Below, in pieces: positions 50,034-60,516 of a stretch of DNA of 64,000 nucleotides. The translations under genes and the position numbers were made by a program. The notes under the pieces were generated by a model. The model made no database searches. It saw only the letters and a program-made list of their open reading frames with translations, and was not told the origin of the DNA. The first letter of the stretch is position 1; each line of letters starts with the position of its first letter. This DNA comes from an uncultured bacterium (lineage in GTDB: Bacteria; Patescibacteriota; Gracilibacteria; Absconditabacterales; Absconditicoccaceae), in NCBI GenBank assembly GCA_947168725.1, contig CAMVNA010000002.1:62001-126000 (forward strand), in the 5' to 3' direction.

Positions 50034-51086
50034 ATGCTAAACAATTTAATTCTAATTCTAAGTTTTACTCTCGCTACATTTATTATAGCTATTATAATTT
50101 ACCCTCTATATATCAAACTCCTCAAAAAACGAAAAGCTGGTAAAACAATTCGTAATGATACAGCGACTGGAGAAAAAGCGGAAATTTTTGCAAAATTACA
50201 TTGACACAAAGCTGGGACACCAACAATGGGTTGAGGATTATTCTTACTCATGATGCTCGTTATGATCGGGATATCTCGAATCTCTCAAAAAATGTGATGG
50301 ACAAACTATCATCTTTGGAATAGACAAGAAACATATATAATATTATTCTGATTTTTCAGCATGTGATTAATTTGATTAATCGATGATATACTAAATATTC
50401 GTAACGTAGGTAAAGTAAAATGATTAAACATGAGAGCCAAGATGCTCGGATTAATTCTATTTTCATGATGGATTTCATACCGATTTTATTGGGTATTATG
50501 AATAGATTACATAAATCTTGCACCAGCATTTGGAATTATTCATTTATGACGATGATTCCCTATCCTTACATTCATTGCAACAATATTTATAGTAAATGCT
50601 GTAAATATTACAGATTGACTTGATTGATTAGCTGGTTGATTAAATATTTTTGTATTACTAACATTCGCTGTTGCTTTATTTATCTCTCACAGATATCTTG
50701 CTACAACAGTGCTATGAATATGTATTTCAACTTTAGTTGCTTTCATGTTTTTCAATATCAATCCAGCAAAAGTATTTATGTGAGACAGTTGAGCATTTTG
50801 CCTATGATGATTAATCGCCGCCACTACATACTTACTAAATATGAGCATATGAATACTTATTCCTATGATTATTGTCTTCTTGATTTTTATAATAGACTTA
50901 TGTACCAGCTGACTTCAAATGTTCTGGAAAAAAGTTTTTCACCACAAATTATTTCCTATCGCTCCTTTCCACCATTACTTAGAATACAAATGAATTAAAG
51001 AATATACAATTGTAATGTACATGTGGTTGATTCAAACCATATTAGCAGTTACAGCAATAATAATTATATTCCGACAATTTCTATAA
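50034..51086 (+). CDS. mraY: Phospho-N-acetylmuramoyl-pentapeptide transferase
   Basis: Protein of 350 aa with about ten membrane helices. Catalytic signatures: GLIDDILN near residue 118, AVNITDGLDGLAGG near residue 188, FMGDSGAFCLGG near residue 242, and APFHHYLEYKG near the end. It transfers phospho-MurNAc-pentapeptide to undecaprenyl phosphate, making lipid I at the inner membrane, so the cell makes peptidoglycan precursors. Many helix glycines are TGA. It is followed after 71 bases by a ligase-like membrane protein on the same strand. Confidence 0.96.
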
Positions 51087-51157
51087 AATAACAAAAATAA
51101 CAAAAATAAAAAAAGTAAAAAATCAGACATCCTCTTTTAGGTATTTTCTTAATCATC

Positions 51158-52762
51158 ATGAAAAAACTTACATTACGATGGTCTAATATTTGTTCCAAAC
51201 CTCTAAATTTTTGGATCACTTTATTGTGTAAAATCTTTGTGGTTTGACTTTTACTACAATTTTTCTTACAAACTTTCGTAACATTCAAACTATGACGAGA
51301 TGGAAAATTCTGGACACTATTCTGGATGTGGAAAGAATTCATATTGTTAATATTTATAGTAATATTATTACGATACATCCTTTCTAACTTAAAATCACGA
51401 ATTAAAATCGTAAAAAACAAAGAAAATACTGACAAAATATCACGAAAATTATTACTAAAAAATGTTCAATCAAAATTTGTCATCCAATTCATATTAAGCT
51501 TTTTAATAACAATTATAGTTTTTCTATTTTTAGCTGTAATAATTCAACAAGTTTGAATTAAAGCTTTTGTTTTGAGTGCAAAATATGATTTATTCTGATT
51601 TTTTATCTTTGGAATTTGAATTTGTTTAGGTTTGTTATTTTTTACAGAAAAACATAAAGATTTACTCCAGTTATATAATAAATTAATCATTTGGTCTCTA
51701 CGATTATGACTTTTTCGACGATTTATAGTATGGTTAATGCCCAATGCCCTTAAGTTATTCGGATATAACCCACAAATCTATGAATGAACCGTATGACAAA
51801 ACCCACCTGCTGCATATTATACACTCATAAACCAATGACACGTTAGAAATCAATTTCTTTTCGAAAGACCAACAAGTTTCTGATTTTGGCTAATCGCTTT
51901 CTTCCCTGTTTTTGTACTATGATTTTTAAGAAACAAAAAAAGAAAAGACCAAATATTCCCTGTAATCATATTCTGACTTTTAATACTTTCTACTCGATCA
52001 CGTGCATGAATAGCAGTTCGAGCACTAGAAGCAATTATTCTATTTTTCATTGTGTACCGAAAATCTGTTAAAAAATATTTCATACGACTAATCATTTTAG
52101 CCTTAATCGGACTATGATGACTCGCATATTTATGAAGATGAATAATGGTAAGAGAACATTCAAATACTGGACACCTCCAATTGATGAAAGCATGATGGGA
52201 TATAGCTAAACAAAATCTATTATTTTGACGGTGAGCATGATACTCGTGACCTGCTTCTCACCAATTATGTTATACAGATGAACCTGTAGACATATATGAA
52301 GATATCGATTCAATTCAATTAGACAATCAACGCTGTGAATTACTCAGAAAAGAAAATGTAAAAAATCAGATTTCTACCTACGGTTTCAATCCTGAAAATC
52401 AGTACTTACAAATATTAATGGAATTCTGAATCATATGAATAATATTCCGACTATGATTATGTGTTATCATCCTACGATATACCGCAAAAATGATTCAGTT
52501 ATACTGCAAAAAGAATAAATCTCCATATCAAGAACTATTATATTACTCATTATTATGATTTGGAATCTGATTTATTTGATTATGTATCGAATGATTAGTA
52601 TTACATTCTTTAGTAGATAGAATGGTTATTTATCCTTTCTTTCTATTATATTGAATAACAATTTGATTATGGGAGAAAGAAAAAAATAAACAATACATTC
52701 CACCTGAACCTAAAAAAAAGAAGAAAAAAGCTAATTGAAAACAGAGAAAAAACTCAAAATAA
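51158..52762 (+). CDS. O-antigen ligase-like polytopic membrane protein
   Basis: Protein of 534 aa with about ten helices and a Lys-rich tail (PKKKKKKAN). The region RWAWYSGPASHQLCYTDEP, then ENQYLQILMEFGIIGIIFRL matches the Wzy_C pattern HNxYLqxLxExGiiG. Proteins of this type join polysaccharide chains to a carrier lipid or to protein. In a cell without a typical LPS layer it may act on a surface glycan or glycoprotein. It fits with mraY upstream and the sugar transferase and heptose genes downstream in the window. Confidence 0.75.
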
Positions 52763-52769
52763 AAAAGTG

Positions 52770-52797
52770 TTGATTTTTAGACTCATTTATATAATAT
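52770..52797 (+). promoter_or_regulatory. Promoter of a short intergenic transcript
   Basis: TTGATT, 16 bases and TAATAT (overlapping TATAAT at 52790). It lies 70 bases before a terminator hairpin. Confidence 0.45.
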
Positions 52798-52802
52798 ATT
52801 TC

Positions 52803-52899
52803 TTCGCACGGATAAAAATTCATTTCTTATCCCATATATGCCCCATACCTCTCTCCTAAGGGGACAAAACTCTCACATGTATCGATGTGGGAGTTTTTT
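52803..52899 (+). ncRNA. Candidate structured short RNA
   Basis: Three consecutive foldbacks: GGATAA/TTATCC (52810-52832), CCCC/GGGG (52840-52864) and the terminator CTCTCACAT-GTATCG-ATGTGGGAG with six T (52870-52899). An ATG at 52838 opens a UGA-free frame through the terminator. A promoter and a terminator so close together argue for an independent small RNA or a leaderless micro-ORF; its function is unknown. Confidence 0.4.
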
Positions 52900-52968
52900 C
52901 AAACAAAAGCTTGCTTTTAGTCAAGTTTCCAATAACCTAAAAATACTCATTTAAAACAAATCAATAAA

Positions 52969-53355
52969 ATGCCAAACAATATTCATCCTCTAATAATATG
53001 AGCAATAGTCTGATTAATTGTATGATTTATCGTTGCAAAAGTTACTGTTCATTCCGCCGTTAAATCAGCTCGCTCTACATCGGTAAAACAAGCTCGCAAA
53101 GTAATTCTTTGAGATGTTAACGAAAAACTAGCACCCGCACTACCATGATTTCCCTATGATTTTAAAGATATGGTATTTATTTGAAAATGAATCGATTATC
53201 TAGTTTTTGACTGATTAGCTTCATGACATCTTAGAAAAATTATCTTATTAGAAATAAAAAGCTGACAATCATTATTAAATAGAAATGAATCCATGATAAA
53301 GAACGCTGTATGAAATTGACTTGTCTCTTACGAAGTATTTAGAGTACATGTATAA
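52969..53355 (+). CDS. Holliday-junction-resolvase-like endonuclease family protein
   Basis: Protein of 128 aa. One membrane helix lies at about residues 7-24 (LIIGAIVGLIVGFIVAKVTV). The soluble part matches the Endonuc_Holl family: ILGDVNEKLAPALPGFPYDF, then IDYLVFDGLASG and ILLEIKSGQSLLN, the last being a PD-(D/E)XK active-site pattern with Asp, Glu-x-Lys. The DNA substrate is not known. The next gene starts 24 bases later. Confidence 0.85.
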
Positions 53356-53379
53356 TTTTATCTCATTCCGACTCTGACA

Positions 53380-53826
53380 ATGAAAACCATTGTAATCACA
53401 TCTGGATATTTTAATCCAATCCACCCATGACATATCGAATGTTTAGAACTATGTAAACAGTTGTGAGATGAACTGTGGGTAATTGTAAATAGTGATTTAC
53501 AGGCAAAATTAAAAACAGGAAATGATGAAGTTTTTCAAGATGAAAATTTCAGAATGAAAATCGTAAGCTCTCTAAAAGTCGTAGATCAAGTTTTTCTTTC
53601 AATAGATAAAGATTGATCTGTTTGTGAAAGTATTAGAGAAATAACGAAATTAATAAAGGAAAAATACTGAGAGGATACAAAAATAATATTCTGAAAATGA
53701 TGAGATCGTTTCTCATGAAATATTCCAGAAGTCCAAGTATGCCAAGAATTATGAATTGAAATAAAAGACTGATTATGAGCAAAAACTCATAATAGCAGTG
53801 ACTATAGAACAAAATCCTGAAAATAA
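53380..53826 (+). CDS. Cytidylyltransferase-fold nucleotidyltransferase, HldE C-terminal-like
   Basis: Protein of 148 aa. HPGH at residues 15-18 in SGYFNPIHPGHIE and a later FGKGGDRF segment, where ISERTS or GGDR-like motifs are typical. Proteins of this kind include the ADP-heptose adenylyltransferase and glycerol-3-phosphate cytidylyltransferase. Since gmhB, gmhA and a heptose kinase occur in this window, a heptose-1-phosphate adenylyltransferase is the attractive assignment, but the substrate is not shown by the sequence. Convergent to argS, with one base between the stops. Confidence 0.75.
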
Positions 53827-53827
53827 A

Positions 53828-55534
53828 TTACATACTTTCTACTGCATCAATTCAAAGAAGATTTAATGCATTTTTCATTACTTGAAGGATAGATTGAAGC
53901 AAGTGTAAACGAGCCTTACTAAGTTCCAGATTAGAATCATCAATAATTTTATGATTATGATAATATGAGTTGAAAAGCTGAGCCACATCTAAACACCATC
54001 TTGCAATATAGTTTGGTTTATATTCATTTGATGCTCTTTGAACTTCTTCTTCAAATGATGCTAATTTTAATAATAAAGCTTTTTCTTCATCTGTATTGAG
54101 TAAACTGTACTCAACATTTCAATCAAGTTCTCGTTGATTTTTTCTTAAGATTGAAGACATCCTTGCAGTTGTATACTGAAGATATGGTCAGGTTTCTCAC
54201 TCAAAAGAAAGCGCCGTCTGTTGATCAAAAATAATTTTTTTCTCACTATCTTGCAAAAGCATCCCAAATTTCATTGCTCAAAATGCGATTTTTCTCGCTG
54301 TCTCTTTTTTCTCTTCTAATGGAATATCCCTATCAGCAACCATCGATTCAGCTTTTTCTAGTAATTGATCACGGAAATCTTCATAAAGAATTACATTTCA
54401 TGCACGAGAAGACATTTTTCATTCTTTCAAATCAACTAATCAATATGAAATGTGCTGGAGTTTATCACGGTTGATTCACATAATTTCCAAAGTTTTGAAA
54501 AGCTGAGCAAAATGATGCTCTTGCTCTGAACCAACGATATAGAGTGATTTTGAATAATTTGGATAATCAGCCTGTTTTTTGAATGCTAATCCAATATCTT
54601 TGGTAGAATAAAGTGAAGCTCCATTTGATTTGAGAAGTAAAAATCGTCATAAACCGTACTCTTCCAAATTTATAGCTAATGCTCATTCAGAAATTACAGC
54701 TTTTCATTCTGCTTGTAACTTACGAACTAATTCAATTCAAGGTTTCTCTACTTCACTTTCAAAGTATCGTTTATCAATTTCTTCACTTCAGAGTTCTGCA
54801 AAAATTTTCTTCATATCCTGTAAACAAAGTTCTCTAGTTTCTTTCCATATTTTAACTAACTCCTCATCTCAATCTTCCAATTTTTTTTGTAAATCTCAAA
54901 TTTCTGGTTTATATACATCAGGATTCTCATCCACCTTTTTCGTAGCATCTGAATACAAAGTTCCTACTCGTTTTGAAAAATTTTCCTTTGGCATGTCTCA
55001 CTGATAAAATTTGGTATAATACCAAATCCATTTAGCCACATGAGCTCCTATATCTCATGGATAGCAGCATTTTACCACATCATTTCATGCATATTTCAAA
55101 ATTCTGGCATTCGATTCGCTCACCAAAATATTTCTAATATGTCATATATGAATTGCTTTATGTGTATTTGGCTGCCATCATTCTAAAATAAATTGTTTTC
55201 ATGTAGACTCTCCTCTTCCAAAATCAGCTTTTTCTTTTTCTATTTTTTCGATTACATTTTTGGCAAAATTTTCAGAATTTAACACTGCATTTACATATGG
55301 TCAAACCGAAATAATTTCAGAAAAAGAATCAGAAGTCTGAATTTTACTCTCGATTTCACTACTTATTTGAGCAGGATTTTTTCATAAAGTTTTAGCTCGT
55401 TTAAAACAAGGAAATGCAAAATCTCCTTTCACATTATCTGGAGCTATAACTACATCTGAAACTATTTCATCCTCAGAAACTCAAAGATTCGGAGCAATAA
55501 GCTCAGCAAACTCATACATTAACTTTTGAATCAT
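53828..55534 (-). CDS. argS: Arginyl-tRNA synthetase
   Basis: Protein of 568 aa. Class I signatures: HIGH at residues 129-132 (AIHIGHIRN) and KMSS near residue 385 (GKMSSRAGN). N-terminal arginyl tRNA D-loop domain and C-terminal DALR domain end NLLGIDAVESM. It charges tRNA-Arg with arginine. A GAGG lies six bases before the ATG, one of the few possible Shine-Dalgarno-like sequences in the window. Conserved glycines are partly TGA. Confidence 0.96.
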
Positions 55535-55672
55535 CAAAAACCTCATAAATTAATAAAACATACAACAATAACATTGTACGAATCCTACAGTGATTTGCAA
55601 AAGTTTTATCAAAAAGATGTATTTCAAAAAATTAAAATATCTGATACAATAAGATAATAAATCCTAAAAAAA

Positions 55673-55701
55673 TTGACAAAGAAGCAACATTTGATTATAA
55701 T
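55673..55701 (+). promoter_or_regulatory. Consensus promoter of the 55738 gene
   Basis: TTGACA, exactly 17 bases and TATAAT. It is the best sigma-70-type promoter in the window, 36 bases before the ATG. Confidence 0.8.
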
Positions 55702-55737
55702 ATAATTACAATTTTTTATATCACTATTAAAACAACA

Positions 55738-56439
55738 ATGCAAAACAAACCAGATAAGGACAACGATATCCTAAATAATCGTACTTCCAAAAGTCCAAAA
55801 AATTCTAACATAAATACGTACAAAAATGATGTAAAAAAGATTTTAGAAGACCCTATGCAAAAATTTCACATTTCACGATTAGAAGAACATAAGAAATCTT
55901 TACTTAAAACAGATTCAGAAGCTATCAAAAAAATTAAAAATTTATTAAAAAATATCAGAATCGAAAAAGATGCGAATAAAAGAATTATCACATTAAATTT
56001 AAAAAATAAATATACTATAATAGAACCTAATTTGGACAAAATTTCCGATGAAGAATACAAAAAAGAAATAGATGTATACAAGATTGAACCAGCCTTTACA
56101 CATTATGTAAGCACACGATGAAATCGCTGAAATATTAGCCATCGATCAAATAAATCACTTAAAAAATATGCACAAGAAATGAGAAAAGACTGATATAATA
56201 TACCAACAGAAAATGAAACAAACAACATATTAAATGAAATCTGAGAAATGACAGGTATTGATAAGAAAGATCTAATGGATATTTTTGTTTATTTGACTGG
56301 ATTAAGAGGAAATTTCTTATTACAATCATCGCAAAAAAACAATATTTGAGAAAAAACTATCAATCTTTGAACTTTTAGTTGATATGAAAGTGTTGATTGA
56401 GATTATCCAATTAAATTATTCTTCTTAAAAAAATGATAG
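55738..56439 (+). CDS. Lys/Asn-rich cytoplasmic protein of unknown function
   Basis: Protein of 233 aa. The first 125 residues are highly charged and helical (KNLLKNIRIEKDANKR). The C-terminal part has a more globular composition (MTGIDKKDLMDIFVYLTGLRG), ending SGYESVDGDYPIKLFFLKKG. No signal or membrane segment. TGA-encoded glycines are used throughout the second half, with TAG as stop. I do not recognise the family. A near-perfect promoter suggests strong expression. Confidence 0.7.
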
Positions 56440-56520
56440 ATTAATAATTTTGTCTATTGTAAATTTTCATAACTTTAATATAAAGTATGAGCTTCTTTTA
56501 TCTTATCAACAAAATAACAC

Positions 56521-57120
56521 ATGCAAGTACCAATTTGAGTTTCCAACAGACATATCCATCTATCCAAAGCCGATGCTGAAGCACTATTTTGAGAATGATT
56601 TGAGTTAACTAAAAAAAATGATCTTTCTCAACCATGACAATTCGCTGCAGAAGAATGCCTAGTCCTAAAATGACCTAAATGAGAAATATCAAAAGTGAGA
56701 ATCCTTTGACCATACAGACCACAAACTCAAGTAGAGATTCTTATGGCAGACCAATTTAAATTATGAGTAATGGCTCCCATAAGACTTTCTGGAGATTTAA
56801 AATGATCTGCATGAATTACTATTATAGCTCCAAATTGAAACGAAATTACAATAGATGAATGAATGATAATTGCAAAAAGACATGTTCACATGTTGCCTTC
56901 AGATGCTGAAGCATACGGAGTACAGAATAATCAAATAGTGAAGATCAAATGCGGAGGAGAAAGAGGTTTAATTTTTGATGAAGTAGTAATCCGTGTAACT
57001 GATACTTCAAAACTCGATACTCACATCGATACTGAAGAATGAAATGCTGCAAAATTAAAAACTGGAGATGAAGCTGAAATCATTACTGATTGAGAAATCA
57101 GATTTTATAGCAAAAATTAG
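56521..57120 (+). CDS. pduL: Phosphate acyltransferase PduL (phosphotransacylase), copy 1
   Basis: Protein of 199 aa. Two repeated PduL barrels with zinc ligand motifs: SNRHIHLS near residue 8 and AKRHVHM near residue 120. It swaps CoA and phosphate on acetyl- or propionyl groups, giving the acyl phosphate used by acetate kinase for ATP. No encapsulation peptide extension is seen, so it is a cytosolic form as in Pta-lacking fermenters. One base separates it from the second copy. Confidence 0.92.
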
Positions 57121-57121
57121 T

Positions 57122-57688
57122 ATGAGAGTCCCTGTTTATATCCAAAAAAAACATATCCATTTAGCCCAGATAGATGCAGAAAAACTGTTTGGAAAGTGAT
57201 ATGTTTTTTGAATTGAAAAAAAATTTACTCAACCATGAGAATATTTCACCAAAGAGAAATTGACCATCAAATGACCAAATTGAACGATTGAAAATGTAGA
57301 TATAATTATGCCATTTAGAAAGTTTACTCAAGTAGAAATATCTGAGTCTGATAATGAAATACTGTGAATTAATGCAGTAGAAACTAAATCATGAGACTTA
57401 AAAAAAGCTGAACCTATAACTCTAATTTGACCAAAATGAATGATTTATCTAAATAACTGTGTAATTATCGCAGAAAAACACATTCATATGAGTGTAGCTG
57501 ATGCAAAAGACTTTGGATTCAGAAATAATCAAATGGTGAATTTGAAGACACCTTGAAAAGATTGAAAAATCATTGAAAATGTCAGGATTAGAACTAATGA
57601 TAAATTTGAATTTGATTTACATTTAAATGAAGATTTATGAAAAGAATATTGATTAGAAACTAATGATCGAGTAGAAATTTTAAAATAA
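57122..57688 (+). CDS. PduL paralogue, copy 2
   Basis: Protein of 188 aa, clearly a diverged duplicate of the preceding gene: KKHIHLA near residue 9 and AEKHIHM near residue 117 keep both His motifs, but the spacer sequences differ and the RPxTQVE region reads RKFTQVE. Substrate preference could differ, or the two could form a hetero-oligomer. The pair is immediately tandem, which indicates duplication and co-transcription. Confidence 0.82.
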
Positions 57689-57776
57689 ATCTACTAAGAA
57701 CTAAAAATCGAAAACTTGAATATTTACATAAAATCTCTAACCTCAAATAAACAATTTTATTCAATTAACATTTTTT

Positions 57777-58586
57777 ATGAACCTATTCTCTCGACGACCT
57801 CGATGAAAAAAACAAAATAAAACAAAAAGAAAAATACTAGTTATTTCATGATGATGAGCCCGCTGAACTTATGCTCTTTGAATTATGAAAGCCATGGAAG
57901 AATGCTGAATCAAAGAAGAGATTGATGCAATATATGGAGTAAGTATTTGAGCCATTGTATGATCAGTCTGGTCGAACGGAATGAATGCTGAAGAAATTTT
58001 TGAATTATTAACAAATTTATCAGTTAGGGATTTTTATTGAAGGGATATACTTAGCAAATCTGGAGGATTTATATCAAACAAAAAAATTGAATCACTTTTG
58101 AATGAATATTTACCGAAAAGTTTTGAAGATTTAGGGATTTCATTCTATGCATGAGTCGTAGATACAAATAAGGCAGAATATAAATTATTTCATGAATGAG
58201 ATTTGCGCAAAATTGTACTATGAAGTATGTCCATCCCTGGAGTTTTTCCACCTGTAAAATACTGAAATTTTTCTCTAGTTGATTGAGGAGTTTTAAATAA
58301 TTTTCCAGTAGATATAGCCAAAAAAGATTACCCCAATCATGAAATAATCGGGATTGCATTAAATAAATTCCAAACATATCAAAAAATCAAAACAGCTTTT
58401 GATAATTTTTTGATCAATTTTGAAGTAATGATGCGTTCAAAATTACTCGAAAACACAAAATTTGTAGATTATCTATTTTACAAAGATTTACCTATTCAAG
58501 TCTTGTCTTTAAATAAAAAGCAAATGCACGAAGCTTTTGCCTTATGATATGAAGATTGAATTAAAATGTTCAAAGAATCTAGCTAA
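57777..58586 (+). CDS. Patatin-like phospholipase
   Basis: Protein of 269 aa. All parts of the catalytic dyad region are present: oxyanion-hole GGGARG at residues 25-30, nucleophile motif GVSIG at 54-58 with Ser56, and VDGG with Asp169. The Lys- and Arg-rich start (SRRPRGKKQNKTKRK) has no signal peptide. Patatin-type enzymes hydrolyse acyl lipids; the RssA-like group is common in bacteria, and some are used against host or prey membranes. It follows pduL after 88 bases; its stop overlaps the opposite-strand editing gene by 8 bases. Confidence 0.93.
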
Positions 58587-59490
58587 TATTTTTCACTAAT
58601 TCATCCTTTCACTGAGCAATTAAATCTGACCCTCATCCTCTCAAATTATATTTTTTTGCTAATTCTTTCGCTGAGATTGAACCATCCGTAATAACAACAT
58701 AATTTCATTCATCCGTATAAAGTAGAATCGATTTTTCTGATGAGAAAATTTCTTTAACTATTCCAGTCAACGTCCTAAAATTCGTACCAATCGGCAATTG
58801 AATAATTTTTGAAAAATCTGAATTTGAACGACTTTGAGCTGATTGCAAACTAGCACGAATTGCCGCTGTTTCCAACGATTCTACACGCTGCTGTAAATCA
58901 GAATTTTCTTTTACATATTTTGAGATTTTTTCATTAATCTGTGCATATGACTTCACATCTAATGCACTTGATGCTCAATCTAAAATTTCTTCATAATTAT
59001 GAAGTTTTTCTATCACTTTTGGTCATGTATATGCAGTAATTCTTTTGATTCATGATGCCACAGCTTCCTGTGAAACAATAGTAAACGCTCAAATATCTCT
59101 AGTATTGCTAACATGAGTTCATCCACATAGTTCTACAGAAATGTTTTGATCTCCATCATGCACACGAATTACACGCACTTCATCACCATATTTCTCTTCA
59201 AAAAATGCTTTTGCTCAAAGTTTCACTCACTCTTCAAAGCTAGTCTCAATCAAATCCACAGGAAACGCTTTAAATATCGTTTGATTTACATTATTCTCTA
59301 TTTGCTTAATTTGTTCTGATGTTAAAAGATTATTTGCATAGAAATCGAATCTCAACAAATCTTCATCAACCAAAGAACCTGCCTGTTTCGTATTTGGAAA
59401 AATTTTTGCTAATTCTGCATGCAAAAGATGAGTAGCTGTATGAGCTCTCATTTTAGCATATCTTTGATCCATATCTATTGATAATTTCAT
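58579..59490 (-). CDS. Stand-alone alanyl-tRNA editing and C-Ala half (AlaX-like or split AlaRS)
   Basis: Protein of 303 aa corresponding to the C-terminal half of alanyl-tRNA synthetase. Zinc editing motifs HTATHLLH (His17, His21) and CGGTH (Cys122, His126) are present, then SGIKRITAYTG, a coiled coil (about residues 165-200) and a DHHA1-like C-Ala domain ending LRGGGSDLIAQG. There is no catalytic class II aminoacylation part, and a TAA stop lies in frame just before the ATG, so it is not a truncated longer gene. It removes Ser or Gly wrongly attached to tRNA-Ala in trans, or forms AlaRS with a separately encoded N-terminal half. Confidence 0.85.
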
Positions 59491-59515
59491 CTCTTAATAT
59501 CTAATTCAATTTAAA

Positions 59516-59854
59516 TTAATTAACCTGTATTGCATCTCACAAATCTCACTGTCTAACATCTTCAGTTTCTCAATTTTCAAGCTGAACCTGTACAGTTTGA
59601 TCCAATTCATTTTCTTCTTCATCCTCTGATACTACAATAGGAGCACTTGTATTCTCAGGATTTTCTGGATCTATTTCAGGCAATACTAAAACCTCCTCTG
59701 ATCATGTATTTACATCCGATCCTTCAATATTTTCTCCAGCTTCTTGATTTGGAGAGAACATGTAAACTACATAAACTCAAATTAAAGACACTACCATAAA
59801 TACAACACAAATCCAAATAACTATTCTAACTATTAAAGGTTTTCTTGCTTTCAT
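59516..59854 (-). CDS. Small single-pass membrane protein with acidic extracytoplasmic tail
   Basis: Protein of 112 aa. A basic start (MKARKPLIVR) and a helix at about residues 8-30 (IVIWICVVFMVVSLIGVYVV) precede an acidic tail rich in Glu, Asp, Pro and Asn (SEDEEENELDQTVQ). No family is recognised. It could be an envelope or secretion accessory. It lies 25 bases before the alanyl editing gene on the same strand. Confidence 0.7.
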
Positions 59855-60000
59855 TTAAATAAAAAAATAAAATAAAAAATCTGAATGTAATTTTATTTTT
59901 AGTTCATACTTTTTCAAGAGATTTATAATTTGACTTCTTTGTAAAAATATATAAATATAGAATATATAAAACATAAATACAAACAAAATATCTTACCAAT

Positions 60001-60462
60001 ATGAAAAAATTACTTATTATGTTGTTGATGCTCTTAATCGGAGAATTGGCATTCTCTACAACTCAACAACACAGAAAACAACTAATCCTCACCTACGATA
60101 GGTGCGAGGAAATCTTAATGGAAAGTCCCAGGAATGATGTATCACTATCCCTTTGGAAAAAGATGGAGTCTCTAATTAAAGATGGCGAATACCCCGTTGT
60201 CATCGAATACGATCATGACATAGCTTGGATTTTATTAAATGATCCAAACAATAGCAGAGACTACCCAGAAGCTCATTTCAAATCAGATTATTTCGAAATA
60301 ATTACTGACCTCTTCCCCATCAAAATAAATAAGACTCTAAAAAATAGTCTTATTAAGGGAAATAAAGTGTTTTTCAAAACATTAGGGATTGAATACATTG
60401 TCGAAGATGATGAAGTCATCTCAAAAATCAACTACGAAAAGTTTGAGAGATTCGTTCATTAA
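60001..60462 (+). CDS. Orphan secreted protein, free of UGA codons
   Basis: Protein of 153 aa. A short signal peptide (KKLLIMLLMLLIGELAFS) precedes a mixed alpha/beta domain with aromatic and charged residues (VVIEYDHDIAWILLNDPN). No family is recognised. All four glycines use GGA, GGC or GGG and none uses TGA. Codons such as CTC, ACC, GTC and AGG make it richer in G and C than neighbouring genes. It is monocistronic with a strong terminator. The fourth UGA-free small gene; see findings. Confidence 0.75.
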   Translation: MKKLLIMLLMLLIGELAFSTTQQHRKQLILTYDRCEEILMESPRNDVSLSLWKKMESLIKDGEYPVVIEYDHDIAWILLNDPNNSRDYPEAHFKSDYFEIITDLFPIKINKTLKNSLIKGNKVFFKTLGIEYIVEDDEVISKINYEKFERFVH

Positions 60463-60472
60463 ACTCTACAAA

Positions 60473-60503
60473 AAGCTGACTGTTTCCCAGTCAGCTTATT
60501 ATT
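60473..60503 (+). terminator. Intrinsic terminator
   Basis: A perfect ten-base stem AAGCTGACTG-TTTCC-CAGTCAGCTT followed by a T-rich tail, ten bases after the stop. Confidence 0.8.
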
Positions 60504-60516
60504 TATATACCATTTT

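Noticed and set aside
50624..50998. Plus-strand frame of 124 codons
   Set aside because: Overlaps mraY in another phase; mraY with its catalytic motifs is the true gene.
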